64,000 nucleotides of DNA, taken from assembly GCA_044343155.1 (NCBI GenBank), contig JAVZSS010000001.1:1-64000 (forward strand), in the 5' to 3' direction. The translations under genes were made by a program, and so were the position numbers. Positions within the stretch are counted from its first letter, which is position 1. Every line of letters begins with the position of its first letter. The notes below the pieces were generated by a model, which was given only the letters and a program-made list of their open reading frames with translations, made no database searches and was not told the origin of the DNA. Below are positions 26,701 to 33,574 of the stretch, piece after piece. This stretch comes from SpSt-28 sp044343155. Lineage in GTDB: Archaea; Aenigmatarchaeota; Aenigmatarchaeia; CG10238-14; SpSt-28.

Positions 26701-27629
26701 AGATTTCCATAGAAGATGTTGCCGGTTTGGAAACTAAAACAAAAATATTAATGAATTTGGGTGTACCAACAGAAATAGAGAAATATAAAGACTTACCTTT
26801 TGAAGGAATTGGATTGATGAGAATTGAATTTATAATTGCAGAATGGATTAAAGAGCATCCCAATTATTTAATTGAAAGGGGGGAAGAGCAAAAGTATGTT
26901 GATAAATTAGCTGAAGGAATAGCTATGGTTGCTAAATCTATTTATCCTAGATTTGTTGTTGTTAGGTTTAGTGATTTCAAAACCAATGAATACAGAAAAC
27001 TAAATGGTGGGGAGAAATTTGAACCAATAGAAGCTAATCCTATGATTGGATGGAGAGGTGTTTCAAGATATATAAGCAAAGATTTTGAAAAAGCCTTTAG
27101 ATTGGAATGTAAAGCTATTAAAAAAGTTAGAGAAGAATATAAACTTGATAACGTTTGGGTGATGCTTCCTTTTGTTAGAACAGTTTGGGAAGTTAAAAAA
27201 GTTCTTAAAATAATGGAAGAGGAAGGTTTGAAAAGAAGTGAAAATTTCAAAATTTGGATTATGGCTGAAGTTCCTAGTGTTGTATTTTTGGCCGATAAAT
27301 TTGCAAAATATTGTGATGGGTTTTCTATTGGAAGTAATGATTTAACTCAATTAATTTTGGGTGTAGATAGAGATTCCGCAATTTTAACAAACATGGGTTA
27401 TTTTGATGAAAGAAATGATGCCGTTTTAAAAGCAATTAGAGATTTGATAAAAAAAGCGCATAGAGCAAAAGTTACAGTTTCTATATGTGGGCAAGCTCCT
27501 AGTTTTTATCCTGAGTTTACTGAATTTTTAGTTAAATGTGGTATAGATTCTATTTCTGTTAATCCTGATGCTGTTCTAAAAACTAAGAAAATTGTTTATG
27601 ATGTTGAAAGAAGATTGTATTCCCAATAA
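23775..27629 (+). CDS. ppsA: Phosphoenolpyruvate synthase with in-frame intein
   Basis: The enzyme converts pyruvate, ATP and water to PEP, AMP and phosphate, the entry to gluconeogenesis. The 1284-aa precursor contains a 514-aa intein (residues 129-642); the spliced enzyme would be 770 aa. Extein motifs are LVGGKAANLGEM near the start, the RSSATAEDIP/SASFAG junction in the nucleotide-binding domain, the phosphohistidine block GGLTSHASIVSRELGIPCIVG, and the C-terminal PEP-site Cys in SICGQAPS. All parts are in one frame, so the gene should be functional after protein splicing. It is followed by an 8-T run. Confidence 0.95.
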   Translation: MKFVKWIKELSKNDLNLVGGKAANLGEMINAGLPVPNAFVVTAEAYKHFITKNKLMGKIKKILRKTNFNDPKNLEESTRKIRELIENSPMPKEIEDEIKEAYRMLSEEFGENEISVAIRSSATAEDIPSVAEDEFILLRIDGMLKLIKMKDLFKFTNSFIEVLGMKEDGSLDWFKVDGIYKHYVDTFLYKIITKSKRELVISPNHSLIVLNGNLEPEVISAIDEVKKDKIKVPVLRRIPNDKFIKYIDLREIFKEGYEIHDGKLKLLNNSSNWKVQNGLNPILQLTENLMYFLGVFLADGTIDMHSRRTIIITSEEKEVKEKIKEFCREVELNAKEGRKNSINIHSRVLTEFLIKTTFAEEPRKGGKGIITRLKKVPDFVFNAEPKLIGAFLRGCFDGDGSVTRNEVTFSNKSIYLINGIAKLLELLGIEYCIQRKKDCIDISILYKSLENFMTMIGFEIEEKKEKLKRIVEKYKASKKHLDYFEVFEVRSDILRKLLEKKLPKCLVEFAYCPICNKKLEKTSNYKNKTRYVCKNCRRTFYEEEVIKYKEYVYKYWNEKGQFTTNQVPWNKGRISKRVGRRRLEAILENLGIREEVKMLNSDIKWEDVVKIEPIKYKGFVYDLFVPNVQNFAAGLGGIITHNSASFAGLQLTLLNIKNIENVLNGVKKCWASLFTPRATFYREQKGFKHEKVYIAVIVQKQLGVLNRKEYEEGKYKAGVGFTIHPSTGEKDKIVIESSYGQGESVVSGAVNPDTIIIDKNTGNILEFHVGRKEKMRVTSELGELEEIETPQNLKEKLSLNEDEIKQLWELALKLEKHYNFPQDFEWVSENGKVYLVQSRPVTVFYEKKESKTITEKSPLIKGLGASPGVAIGKVKIALTVEEASTKIERGDILVTKMTSPDWTPFMKIASAIITTEGGLTSHASIVSRELGIPCIVGASEALNKLKDGMLITVDGRNGLVYEGEIKELIEREKAEEISIEDVAGLETKTKILMNLGVPTEIEKYKDLPFEGIGLMRIEFIIAEWIKEHPNYLIERGEEQKYVDKLAEGIAMVAKSIYPRFVVVRFSDFKTNEYRKLNGGEKFEPIEANPMIGWRGVSRYISKDFEKAFRLECKAIKKVREEYKLDNVWVMLPFVRTVWEVKKVLKIMEEEGLKRSENFKIWIMAEVPSVVFLADKFAKYCDGFSIGSNDLTQLILGVDRDSAILTNMGYFDERNDAVLKAIRDLIKKAHRAKVTVSICGQAPSFYPEFTEFLVKCGIDSISVNPDAVLKTKKIVYDVERRLYSQ
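24159..25700 (+). mobile_element. Intein with LAGLIDADG homing endonuclease and zinc ribbon, in ppsA
   Basis: The intein runs from Ser129 (SVAEDEF) to Asn642 (IITHN) of the precursor; the next residue is Ser643 of SASFAG. Block B is seen as VISPNHSLIVL. The two LAGLIDADG helices are LGVFLADG (from 293) and LRGCFDGDG (from 392). A C4 zinc ribbon, C512/C515 and C533/C536, lies between the endonuclease and the C-terminal splicing blocks, a less usual addition that probably helps DNA binding. The terminal His-Asn and +1 Ser suggest splicing is active, with Ser as both nucleophiles. Boundaries are set by alignment to the known extein motif. Confidence 0.93.
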
Positions 27630-27863
27630 CTTTTTGAATATAGTTTTTAATTCATTTCCTATTTTTTTTCATAAAGAGTTACCTCTAAGCAAAATAACTT
27701 GAATCTGCAATCTAGAAGTCGCCCAATCAACATAAATATTTCAAAACAACAAATAAAATAAATTTATATAGAAAGTAAAGAAAAAATAATTGAAAGGCAA
27801 CGCATAAAGTGTTTATAATCCATAACATATGAGAATTTATGTTGAACTAAAAAAGATTTGTAT
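27630..27863. other. Intergenic region between ppsA and the C39-like gene
   Basis: About 230 nt without a credible gene. It holds the ppsA T-run, a TATA-like AATTTATATA near 27760-27770 and AT-rich sequence up to the C39-like start. No RNA gene or repeat is recognisable. Confidence 0.4.
27662..27669 (+). terminator. T-run terminator after ppsA
   Basis: A run of eight T lies 33 nt after the ppsA stop, with no stem-loop needed, as in archaeal intrinsic termination. Confidence 0.4.
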
Positions 27864-29306
27864 ATGTTCAATTTAATTTCAATATTTCAAGAGATAATGA
27901 GAGAAGTGGAGCTTGAAAATAAAGCAATAAAGAAGCTAGATAAAATAGAGGTTCCCAATAACTATAAAGAACTAATCTTGAAAGAGTTTATAAATGAAGC
28001 CGAAAAAATAAAGAGAAAATATCAAGATATATATGAGGAACTAATTAAATTATATAAGTTGTATTTTTCGAATCTAGTATTATTTGATGAATATCTAAGT
28101 TATGATAAATTAATGTTTTTTCCTAAGGAAATTGAAGTTATTGGTAAGCTGTTAAAAGGTCATTGGTATATAAATTTGTTAATATACGATATAGGATTGA
28201 AAGAAAAACCGTACGCTGAAAAAAAACTAAAAAATAGAATAAATTATATACCTACTTTTATATCATTTTTTTCTGATATAATCGAAAAAATAAACAACTT
28301 AGATGAAGCATTAAAAATAAGAGATGAGAGAGGGAAAATTTTGTATCATAGCCTATTAGGTAGTGATGTCCTCTTTAAAAACTTGAAATCAAAGGTAAAA
28401 GATAAGCTCTATGAAAGAAAATATTATCCACTTATAGAAGATAGACTCTTGAAAAATCGTCCATTTAGAGTTATGCTAATCGATAATGTATTGGAAGAAC
28501 TTTGGCACATCTCTAAAGTAAGTATGTTAGATTTAGGAGTTTATTACAAACTGTTAAAAGCATTCAATAAGAAAAGTGTAAAAGAACTTTTTAATCATTT
28601 GGAGAAAAAAGCTCGTAATATAAAAAAATTAGTATATCCCATACCAAAGTTTTACCAACATTATGATAGTTGTGGTGTTGTTTGTTTGTTAAACGCAGCA
28701 AAAGTTTATTATCCAAAGCTAAAACTGAATAAAAAATTAGAAAAAGATCTTCTTATTAAAGTTCAATACAAAGGATATCCTGGAAATCTTGCACCTCTTT
28801 TGGTAAGTGTTGCAAAAGATATGCTAAATTTAGAGGCCAAAATGTTTTTTGACTTAGATACATACGTTAAAAAATTTGAAATTATGAAAGATTATGCTAA
28901 AGAAATTGGATTTAGCGAAGAAAAAATATTAGATGTGGCCAAATTTTTTATCGAAAAAGCGAAAAGTATTGGGTTTATAGAAAAGAAGGAATGGAATTAT
29001 AAAGAAATAGAAAGTTTATTGAATAATGGCTCATTAATTTTATTTGCTAGAGATCTGAAGAATATACTTCATTATAATTTAATATTTGGTTATGATGAAA
29101 GAAAGTTTTACATATTTGACCCTATATATGGTGATTTTTCCATTTCTAAAGATGAAATAGGTAATATTATGAAAAATAGATTTGGGATGTGGGGTGTCAT
29201 AATATATCCACCTTATATTGAAACTATAAGCAAAATGGAAAAAAATATAGAAGAATGTAGAAAGAGGTTGAATTACTATGGAATTGAATTATCCTCAAAT
29301 ATTTAA
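27864..29306 (+). CDS. C39-like cysteine peptidase with long N-terminal helical domain
   Basis: The C-terminal half (about 255-450 of 480 aa) resembles papain-like C39 peptidases: Gln in FYQHYDSCG, nucleophile C270, a distant H403 in ILHYNLIFGYD, and D419 in YIFDPIYG. C39 domains usually cleave double-Gly leader peptides and are fused to ABC transporters, but here the first 250 residues are a soluble helical domain of unknown family and there is no membrane segment. The start is the ATG at 27864; a TTG at 27858 is in frame. It stands alone, 117 nt outside the left att site of the mobile element. The substrate cannot be named. Confidence 0.65.
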   Translation: MFNLISIFQEIMREVELENKAIKKLDKIEVPNNYKELILKEFINEAEKIKRKYQDIYEELIKLYKLYFSNLVLFDEYLSYDKLMFFPKEIEVIGKLLKGHWYINLLIYDIGLKEKPYAEKKLKNRINYIPTFISFFSDIIEKINNLDEALKIRDERGKILYHSLLGSDVLFKNLKSKVKDKLYERKYYPLIEDRLLKNRPFRVMLIDNVLEELWHISKVSMLDLGVYYKLLKAFNKKSVKELFNHLEKKARNIKKLVYPIPKFYQHYDSCGVVCLLNAAKVYYPKLKLNKKLEKDLLIKVQYKGYPGNLAPLLVSVAKDMLNLEAKMFFDLDTYVKKFEIMKDYAKEIGFSEEKILDVAKFFIEKAKSIGFIEKKEWNYKEIESLLNNGSLILFARDLKNILHYNLIFGYDERKFYIFDPIYGDFSISKDEIGNIMKNRFGMWGVIIYPPYIETISKMEKNIEECRKRLNYYGIELSSNI

Positions 29307-29498
29307 CAAATTAAGTTGTACTTACAACTAAATGTTTTATTTTCATTCTCTAAGATTTATCATTGACTTTTTTCATTATAAACTTTTTGAAATTCTAGAA
29401 GTTATTTTCATCAATTAAAATTCGCCCCCGCCGGGATTGGGTCCGTAAGTTAAAAACCTTTTTCTTTCATTTAAATTAACATAAGTTTAATTTCAAAT
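29307..29498. other. Intergenic region with inverted repeat and att site
   Basis: No gene of useful length. A 7-bp inverted repeat (AGTTGTA-CT-TACAACT, 29314-29329) lies just after the C39-like stop and may end its transcript. The att copy at 29423-29438 and a TATA-like TTTAAATT (about 29470) before the small ORF at 29499 follow. Confidence 0.45.
29423..29438. repeat. Left attachment site (tRNA-Asp 3' end copy)
   Basis: Sixteen bases identical to 39490-39505. The match ends where the tRNA T loop would continue (G versus C at the next base), so this is only the crossover segment, not a broken tRNA gene. Confidence 0.85.
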
Positions 29499-29633
29499 AT
29501 GAAATGTAGTATTTGTAGAGCGCCCGCTGAATTTTTTTACAAAAAAAAGAAAATAAAATACTTTTGCAGAAAACACGCAGCCGAATTCTTACTTTCTCAC
29601 CCAGATGTTTCATTCTTGCCCAGAATTAAGTAA
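29499..29633 (+). CDS. Small zinc-finger protein (44 aa), element left end
   Basis: The ATG at 29499 opens a 44-codon frame with C3-x2-C6 and C23-x2-H26, a compact CCCH-type zinc knuckle, and a basic stretch (FFYKKKKIKYF) between them. A TATA-like TTTAAATT lies about 28 nt upstream, which suits leaderless expression. It is the first gene inside the left att site. A similar CxxC...CxxH start is seen in the unrelated chromosomal gene at 61546-61767. Function unknown; a DNA- or RNA-binding role is inferred from charge and zinc site. Confidence 0.55.
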   Translation: MKCSICRAPAEFFYKKKKIKYFCRKHAAEFLLSHPDVSFLPRIK

Positions 29634-29900
29634 TATAAGTCTTGTGAGCATATTCATCATTAAATAAGAGGAAGTCATTTCAAACTTTAGTACTAAATTG
29701 CTAGGTTCTTGTTTATTTTTTAAATTCAAGAGCATATTCGTTACACGAATATATTATAGAATTTTCTTCATTTAGATTAAAATAAAAATTCATACCGAAA
29801 TTGAAAGTATTACAATTTGTACAGATTAGTTTTCCTTCATCCACCTTTTGTAAGATCTAAATTCTCTTCCTTTATGATTTGTTTTTTGGGTTTTCCAACA
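29634..29900. other. Non-coding region with direct and inverted repeats, possible control or origin region
   Basis: About 270 nt between the small zinc protein and the end of the ATPase gene. GAGCATATTC occurs twice (29646-29655, 29730-29739). The second copy runs into a perfect inverted repeat, ATATTCG-TTACA-CGAATAT (29734-29752). A minus-strand 43-codon GTG frame with a CxxC (29713-29844) covers this region but lacks a clear start, so I do not call it a gene. Confidence 0.4.
29734..29752. repeat. Perfect 7-bp inverted repeat with 5-nt spacer
   Basis: ATATTCG and CGAATAT flank TTACA. The symmetry suits binding by a dimeric HTH protein or a hairpin at the end of the minus-strand replication operon. 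Confidence 0.45.
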
Positions 29901-31853
29901 TTATCTATTCTTTTCTATTTCATTTCCATACTCTTTTATCAACTCTTCTACTGCTTTTTTTACACAACTAATACATGCCGGTTTCCATGTTTGCTTAAAG
30001 AAATCAAAAAGACGTAATCTAGTAAGTATTTTATGTTCAACGCATATTTCCTCTTTTTCTCCTACCCCTATCTTTGCTTTAAAAGTTCTTTCATTAACAC
30101 CCTTTTTCTTTACTTCCTCCAGTATTTGATTGTAGAACTTTAAGTAGGGATCGGTCAAGTGATACATCAAATTACTATTTGATAATGTCGGATTATCTTG
30201 GATTCCAATATTTTTTTGCTCCTTACCTGAGATTAAGCTATTTTTTTGGTTTTCAATATATTGGAAGACAAAACCATCTTTATATTCATATAAAAATCTA
30301 TAAAGGAACGGATCCGTATAAGAGTAGATATCCTCAGGCACTTGTGAAACAATCTTCTCATATGTTTCTAAATCGTCTTCCAGCATTTGTTTTAAAACAA
30401 AACAAAACTTTTCTCTAGTTAACTCGCTATTTAATGTTGGATTCCAAGTTTCTCCGCTATTTTTTTCTTCTAAAAGCTTATATAAGTTATTTTTTCCAAC
30501 CTTTATTTTACTTAGAAACCCTTTTTTAACCAATGAGTTGAATGTTTTAAACGTCAAATCATATTTATACTTCCACTCGCTTCTTTCAACACAATCATTT
30601 AAGAAAAACCAAGGACCACCATTTACATTTCCTTTTTCGTCTCGACAACCTGGCTTTAATTTTTTTATCATTTCTAGCATATCTTCTTCTCTTTTATTTA
30701 ATCCACCTCGACTCAATGCTAAAATTTTACTTGCAATCCTACAAGCTATATAAAAATCGGAAGGTAATGAAACCAAAATTCCTTTCTCTTCGTTTCTAGG
30801 CCTTTGGTATTGATAAAAATGAGCTATCAGTTTTATAAGTGTTATAAAATTCTCTTCTTTTCTCCTATCATCAATAGAGTTAGATGGAAAATTTAGAAAG
30901 TCAAGGTAAGGTATAAGAATGTAGGGATATGCTTTAAGTTTGTTTATCGCATGTTTAATGACTTTTAGTTTTCGTTCATAAAGATTTTGCTGTGTAATAG
31001 AAAGCTTGGCTTTCCATTTTCTCCATAAAGAGATTCGTTTGGTCTGTTCCATACTCTCATCAGGATTTATTGTCCATTCTCTTGCGGCTCTGTGAAGGGA
31101 CGGATTTTCTGTTGAGGTTGTTATATAAACAAGAGGACCTCTAAGTCGTATTTCTATTGGTTCCCAATTTTTTCCTTTAGGAACATTTATACCAATTACT
31201 ATTTCCTCTTCGCCATAAAGTTGCTCGAATTGAATACCTTGAATACCACTTCGATCCTCTAAGTGAATTATTATGGAACCTTGTGTTTGTATTTTATTTT
31301 GAAGAACTTTCCTATAAAAATAGGCAGAAGTAGTAGAAGCAAAAACATACACATTATCAAAGAGTTTTGGAATGATTTTTATTTCTGCATTTTTTCCTGC
31401 AGACGGAATACCTCTCACGCCAATCAACTGAGTTGAATACTTTCTTGCCTCACTCAAGATAACTAAACAAATCCTATTAGCTTCATCACCAGTGATTTCA
31501 TACTCAAGGGCCTTGTTTATTTCAGCCAAAAAAGCTGGATTATATAAAAGTTCAGTCGCCTCTTTCTCAATCATAGTATCTGTTTCTATACTTTTTTCAT
31601 CAGGCTTATGCGAAAACTGCTGAGTCTTTTGATGTAATTCTATTTCTATTTCTTTCAATGTACTCTTTAAGGTAGTTAATGGAATTTTTGTTTTGGTTGC
31701 AATTAACTTTAATACTTCATGTTTTTGTAAAGTTGTGAGAGGCAACTTAAGTAACTCTTTTAAAAAAAATTCAATAGTTTGGGCTGGTGATTCTTTCTTT
31801 AAGTTTGTTTTGATTATTTCTTTCAAGTTTTCAAAAGAAATTGTTTCTTCCAT
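29901..31853 (-). CDS. Replication-type P-loop ATPase/helicase of the element
   Basis: The 650-aa protein has a central P-loop domain (about 100-290): Walker A-like GIPSAGKN at 148-155, a Walker B-like IIIHLEDRSG near 194-203, then VYITTSTENPSLH and the INPDESMEQT segment. The same order occurs in primase-associated helicases of mobile elements, in which the Walker A is usually GxSGSGKS; here Asn replaces Ser/Thr after the Lys. Winged-helix-like sequence follows (about 440-465), and a C-terminal Cys/His pair region (ICVEHK, ACISC) may bind zinc. It ends a four-gene operon with an AbrB-like regulator and probably replicates the element. Confidence 0.62.
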   Translation of the reverse strand: MEETISFENLKEIIKTNLKKESPAQTIEFFLKELLKLPLTTLQKHEVLKLIATKTKIPLTTLKSTLKEIEIELHQKTQQFSHKPDEKSIETDTMIEKEATELLYNPAFLAEINKALEYEITGDEANRICLVILSEARKYSTQLIGVRGIPSAGKNAEIKIIPKLFDNVYVFASTTSAYFYRKVLQNKIQTQGSIIIHLEDRSGIQGIQFEQLYGEEEIVIGINVPKGKNWEPIEIRLRGPLVYITTSTENPSLHRAAREWTINPDESMEQTKRISLWRKWKAKLSITQQNLYERKLKVIKHAINKLKAYPYILIPYLDFLNFPSNSIDDRRKEENFITLIKLIAHFYQYQRPRNEEKGILVSLPSDFYIACRIASKILALSRGGLNKREEDMLEMIKKLKPGCRDEKGNVNGGPWFFLNDCVERSEWKYKYDLTFKTFNSLVKKGFLSKIKVGKNNLYKLLEEKNSGETWNPTLNSELTREKFCFVLKQMLEDDLETYEKIVSQVPEDIYSYTDPFLYRFLYEYKDGFVFQYIENQKNSLISGKEQKNIGIQDNPTLSNSNLMYHLTDPYLKFYNQILEEVKKKGVNERTFKAKIGVGEKEEICVEHKILTRLRLFDFFKQTWKPACISCVKKAVEELIKEYGNEIEKNR

Positions 31854-32332
31854 TCTTTCACCGCAAACTTTGATAAAGTTTTAAGAAAATTTGAATAACG
31901 TAAAGGAGCATAATTACGGCGTTTTACATATTGATATTGATAATTCAGACGCTTTCCTGATTTCTTATATTCCTCTTCTGAGTAACCACAGATTTTAAAC
32001 CATTTCAAAATAACTTCAATACTCTCTTTTTCTCCCAGTTTTTTTACATTTGCTAGATAGGGCATTAAGATTAGATCAACTATTCTTTTTCGTCCGTCTC
32101 TAAAAGGGGTTTCTAAAATTTTTTCAATCCATTTATAATTTCTTTGGGAAAACAGTGTTTGTCTGCATGAGCTACATACAGGCAGATTATAGGATTCAAT
32201 AACATATAAGATATTTCCGTCACTATCTACAATCACATCAACAGGAGTGGGTAGGAAAGAAATACCTTTTTTCGAGTTGCAAAATGAACAACTTTTCAAA
32301 AACTCTAAAAATTTCAACTTATTGTCTTCCAT
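31823..32332 (-). CDS. Two-CxxC zinc protein, unknown
   Basis: The 169-aa protein (ATG at 32332) carries CSFC near the N-terminus and CSSC about 45 residues later, a likely zinc site, around a short beta segment (VDVIVDSDGNILYVIE). The rest is basic and helical (FRDGRKRIVDLI, KRRNYAPLRYSN). The end overlaps the start of the ATPase gene by 31 nt, so the two are probably co-translated and may work together in replication. I recognise no family. Confidence 0.6.
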   Translation of the reverse strand: MEDNKLKFLEFLKSCSFCNSKKGISFLPTPVDVIVDSDGNILYVIESYNLPVCSSCRQTLFSQRNYKWIEKILETPFRDGRKRIVDLILMPYLANVKKLGEKESIEVILKWFKICGYSEEEYKKSGKRLNYQYQYVKRRNYAPLRYSNFLKTLSKFAVKEWKKQFLLKT

Positions 32333-32450
32333 TATAATCAACCATATTACTATCAAATAGGTAAGATCTTTTTTTACGCTCTTGCCATACCTTTTTAAAA
32401 GTAAGAAACCATTTAGGCAATTTCGTATTTGTTTCTTGGCTATTTTCCAC
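32319..32450 (-). CDS. Small basic protein (43 aa) in the replication operon
   Basis: A 43-codon frame starting with GTG at 32450, preceded by a GGTGAT site at 32460-32455 with 4 nt spacing. It fills the gap between the AbrB-like gene and the zinc protein, and its end overlaps the start of the latter by 14 nt. The product is polar and basic (LPKWFLTFKKVWQERKKRS). The strong ribosome site and tight packing support it; no homologue is known to me. Confidence 0.5.
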   Translation of the reverse strand: MENSQETNTKLPKWFLTFKKVWQERKKRSYLFDSNMVDYNGRQ

Positions 32451-32459
32451 CGATATCAC

Positions 32460-32714
32460 CTATTTTTTAGTGCTACGGTTTCTAACATTTCTTGAAAGGT
32501 AAAGGGTGCTGGGAAATTTCAAGAAACTTTCTCTGTAGTTTTCTTCTTTTTGATAATTAGGTGGAAAAACAATAAGGACATCATCGTAAAGGATGTTTAA
32601 TTTTTGTTTCTTTTTTATGTCCCAAAATTTTGCCCAAGCTTGCGGTAATGTAATAGCTAGACTTTTCTTTTGGCTTCCAAGTTCTAGTACGCTTCTTCTT
32701 TCTATTCCAGGCAT
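32460..32714 (-). CDS. AbrB/SpoVT-type DNA-binding protein
   Basis: The 84-aa protein has a swapped-hairpin AbrB-like domain over residues about 5-52: RRSVLELGSQKKSLAITLP, then KFWDIKKKQKLNILYDDVLIVFP. Such proteins bind AT-rich operators as dimers. It is the first gene of the minus-strand replication operon and faces the wHTH gene across a 48-nt region with a palindrome, so it probably controls its own operon. Confidence 0.75.
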   Translation of the reverse strand: MPGIERRSVLELGSQKKSLAITLPQAWAKFWDIKKKQKLNILYDDVLIVFPPNYQKEENYRESFLKFPSTLYLSRNVRNRSTKK

Positions 32715-32724
32715 TTATAAACAT

Positions 32725-32740
32725 ATTTAAAATTTATTTA
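32725..32740. promoter_or_regulatory. TATA-like element in the divergent control region
   Basis: TTTAAAATTTATTTA-type AT-rich box between two divergent regulator genes, at the right distance for leaderless transcripts on the plus strand (about 25 nt before 32763) and possibly usable on the minus strand. Confidence 0.45.
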
Positions 32741-32742
32741 TA

Positions 32743-32755
32743 CCACCAATGGTGG
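32743..32755. promoter_or_regulatory. Palindromic operator candidate
   Basis: CCACC-AAT-GGTGG, a perfect inverted repeat standing out as GC-rich in an AT-rich spacer, 7 nt before the wHTH start codon and overlapping its expected transcription start. A repressor bound here would block the rightward promoter. Confidence 0.5.
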
Positions 32756-32762
32756 CATCATA

Positions 32763-33101
32763 ATGATTGAGGAAATCTTAAAAAAGAAAGGACGTCCTTT
32801 AAGTGAAAAGGAAATTATAGAAATTGCCAAAAGAGATGGTTATCTAAAAGATGAAAAAAATATCAAGAAACATATTAGGAAAGCTGTTGAAAGAGGTGAA
32901 ATTTACAGGTTTGCAACGCATTTAGAAGGGAGTTTAAAAACTCATAATTTATACTATTTACCTGAATGGAAAAGCCAACTAATTTTTAATCCTAGTGATA
33001 AAACATTTGAGTTTAGGATTAATAATAAAACCATTGGAACAGGGTGGGTAGATGTTGTGAGATTTGAAGTTTCAAAAAAAAAGAATGAGCTTGTTTTTTA
33101 A
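32763..33101 (+). CDS. Winged-helix-like protein of the element
   Basis: The 112-aa protein has an N-terminal helix-turn-helix-like region (LKKKGRPLSEKEIIEIA, then KHIRKAVERGEIYRF) followed by a C-terminal beta-rich part. It is divergent from the AbrB-like gene across a region with a palindrome and is followed by another HTH-like gene 23 nt downstream. A regulator of the element's expression is inferred. Confidence 0.6.
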   Translation: MIEEILKKKGRPLSEKEIIEIAKRDGYLKDEKNIKKHIRKAVERGEIYRFATHLEGSLKTHNLYYLPEWKSQLIFNPSDKTFEFRINNKTIGTGWVDVVRFEVSKKKNELVF

Positions 33102-33124
33102 AGCTATTCTATCCAAAGATATGT

Positions 33125-33574
33125 ATGCGGCTTTCAGTTGCAGAAGAAATTGTGCAAAAGCTAAATTCGGGAAAATATGGGTTGCTTACACTTAGTAAAG
33201 AATACGGAATTTCACCAAAACAAATCCTTAGTCTTTCAAAGCGGATAGATAAGGAGAGAAAGAAGAGAGAAATAAAAGAAAAACTTATAATTGAGGGAAA
33301 AAAGAAGATTGTGTTAGGCAAACTTAACTACTATATTACTACTATCAAAAAAACTTTAGAAGAATATGATGATTGTGATGAGTTCATGAAATATTGTTTA
33401 GTTTGCCTTAATGTGCTAGAAGAATTAGCAGTTCAAGTGAAAAAATGTTCTGATAGAGAAGAATTAAACGTGATTAAAAACTTATGTGAACAATGCTTCC
33501 GAGGAATTAAGATTAAATATGGAGAAGTTTGGGAAATTTCTAGTCCTGAATATTTTGAGTCAATTTTTGACTAA
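33125..33574 (+). CDS. HTH-containing unknown protein of the element
   Basis: The N-terminal 45 residues form a likely helix-turn-helix (VQKLNSGKYGLLTLSKEYGISPKQILSL is the region; the recognition helix would start at SPKQIL). The rest of the 149-aa protein is helical with several Cys residues (CDEFMKYCLVC, CEQCF). It probably shares a transcript with the wHTH gene. The end overlaps the convergent coiled-coil gene by 35 nt. Function unknown. Confidence 0.55.
   Translation: MRLSVAEEIVQKLNSGKYGLLTLSKEYGISPKQILSLSKRIDKERKKREIKEKLIIEGKKKIVLGKLNYYITTIKKTLEEYDDCDEFMKYCLVCLNVLEELAVQVKKCSDREELNVIKNLCEQCFRGIKIKYGEVWEISSPEYFESIFD

Noticed and set aside
27864..29306. C39-like gene as part of the mobile element
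   Set aside because: It lies outside the left att copy (29423), so it was not carried by the present insertion; an older insertion cannot be excluded.
29423..29438. Degenerate second tRNA-Asp gene
   Set aside because: Only the 16-bp 3' end matches; the anticodon arm and D arm are absent on either side, so it is an att copy.
29713..29844. 43-codon minus-strand frame with a CxxC motif
   Set aside because: It has only a GTG start without a convincing ribosome site, overlaps the inverted repeat, and the third and fourth zinc ligands are not clear.
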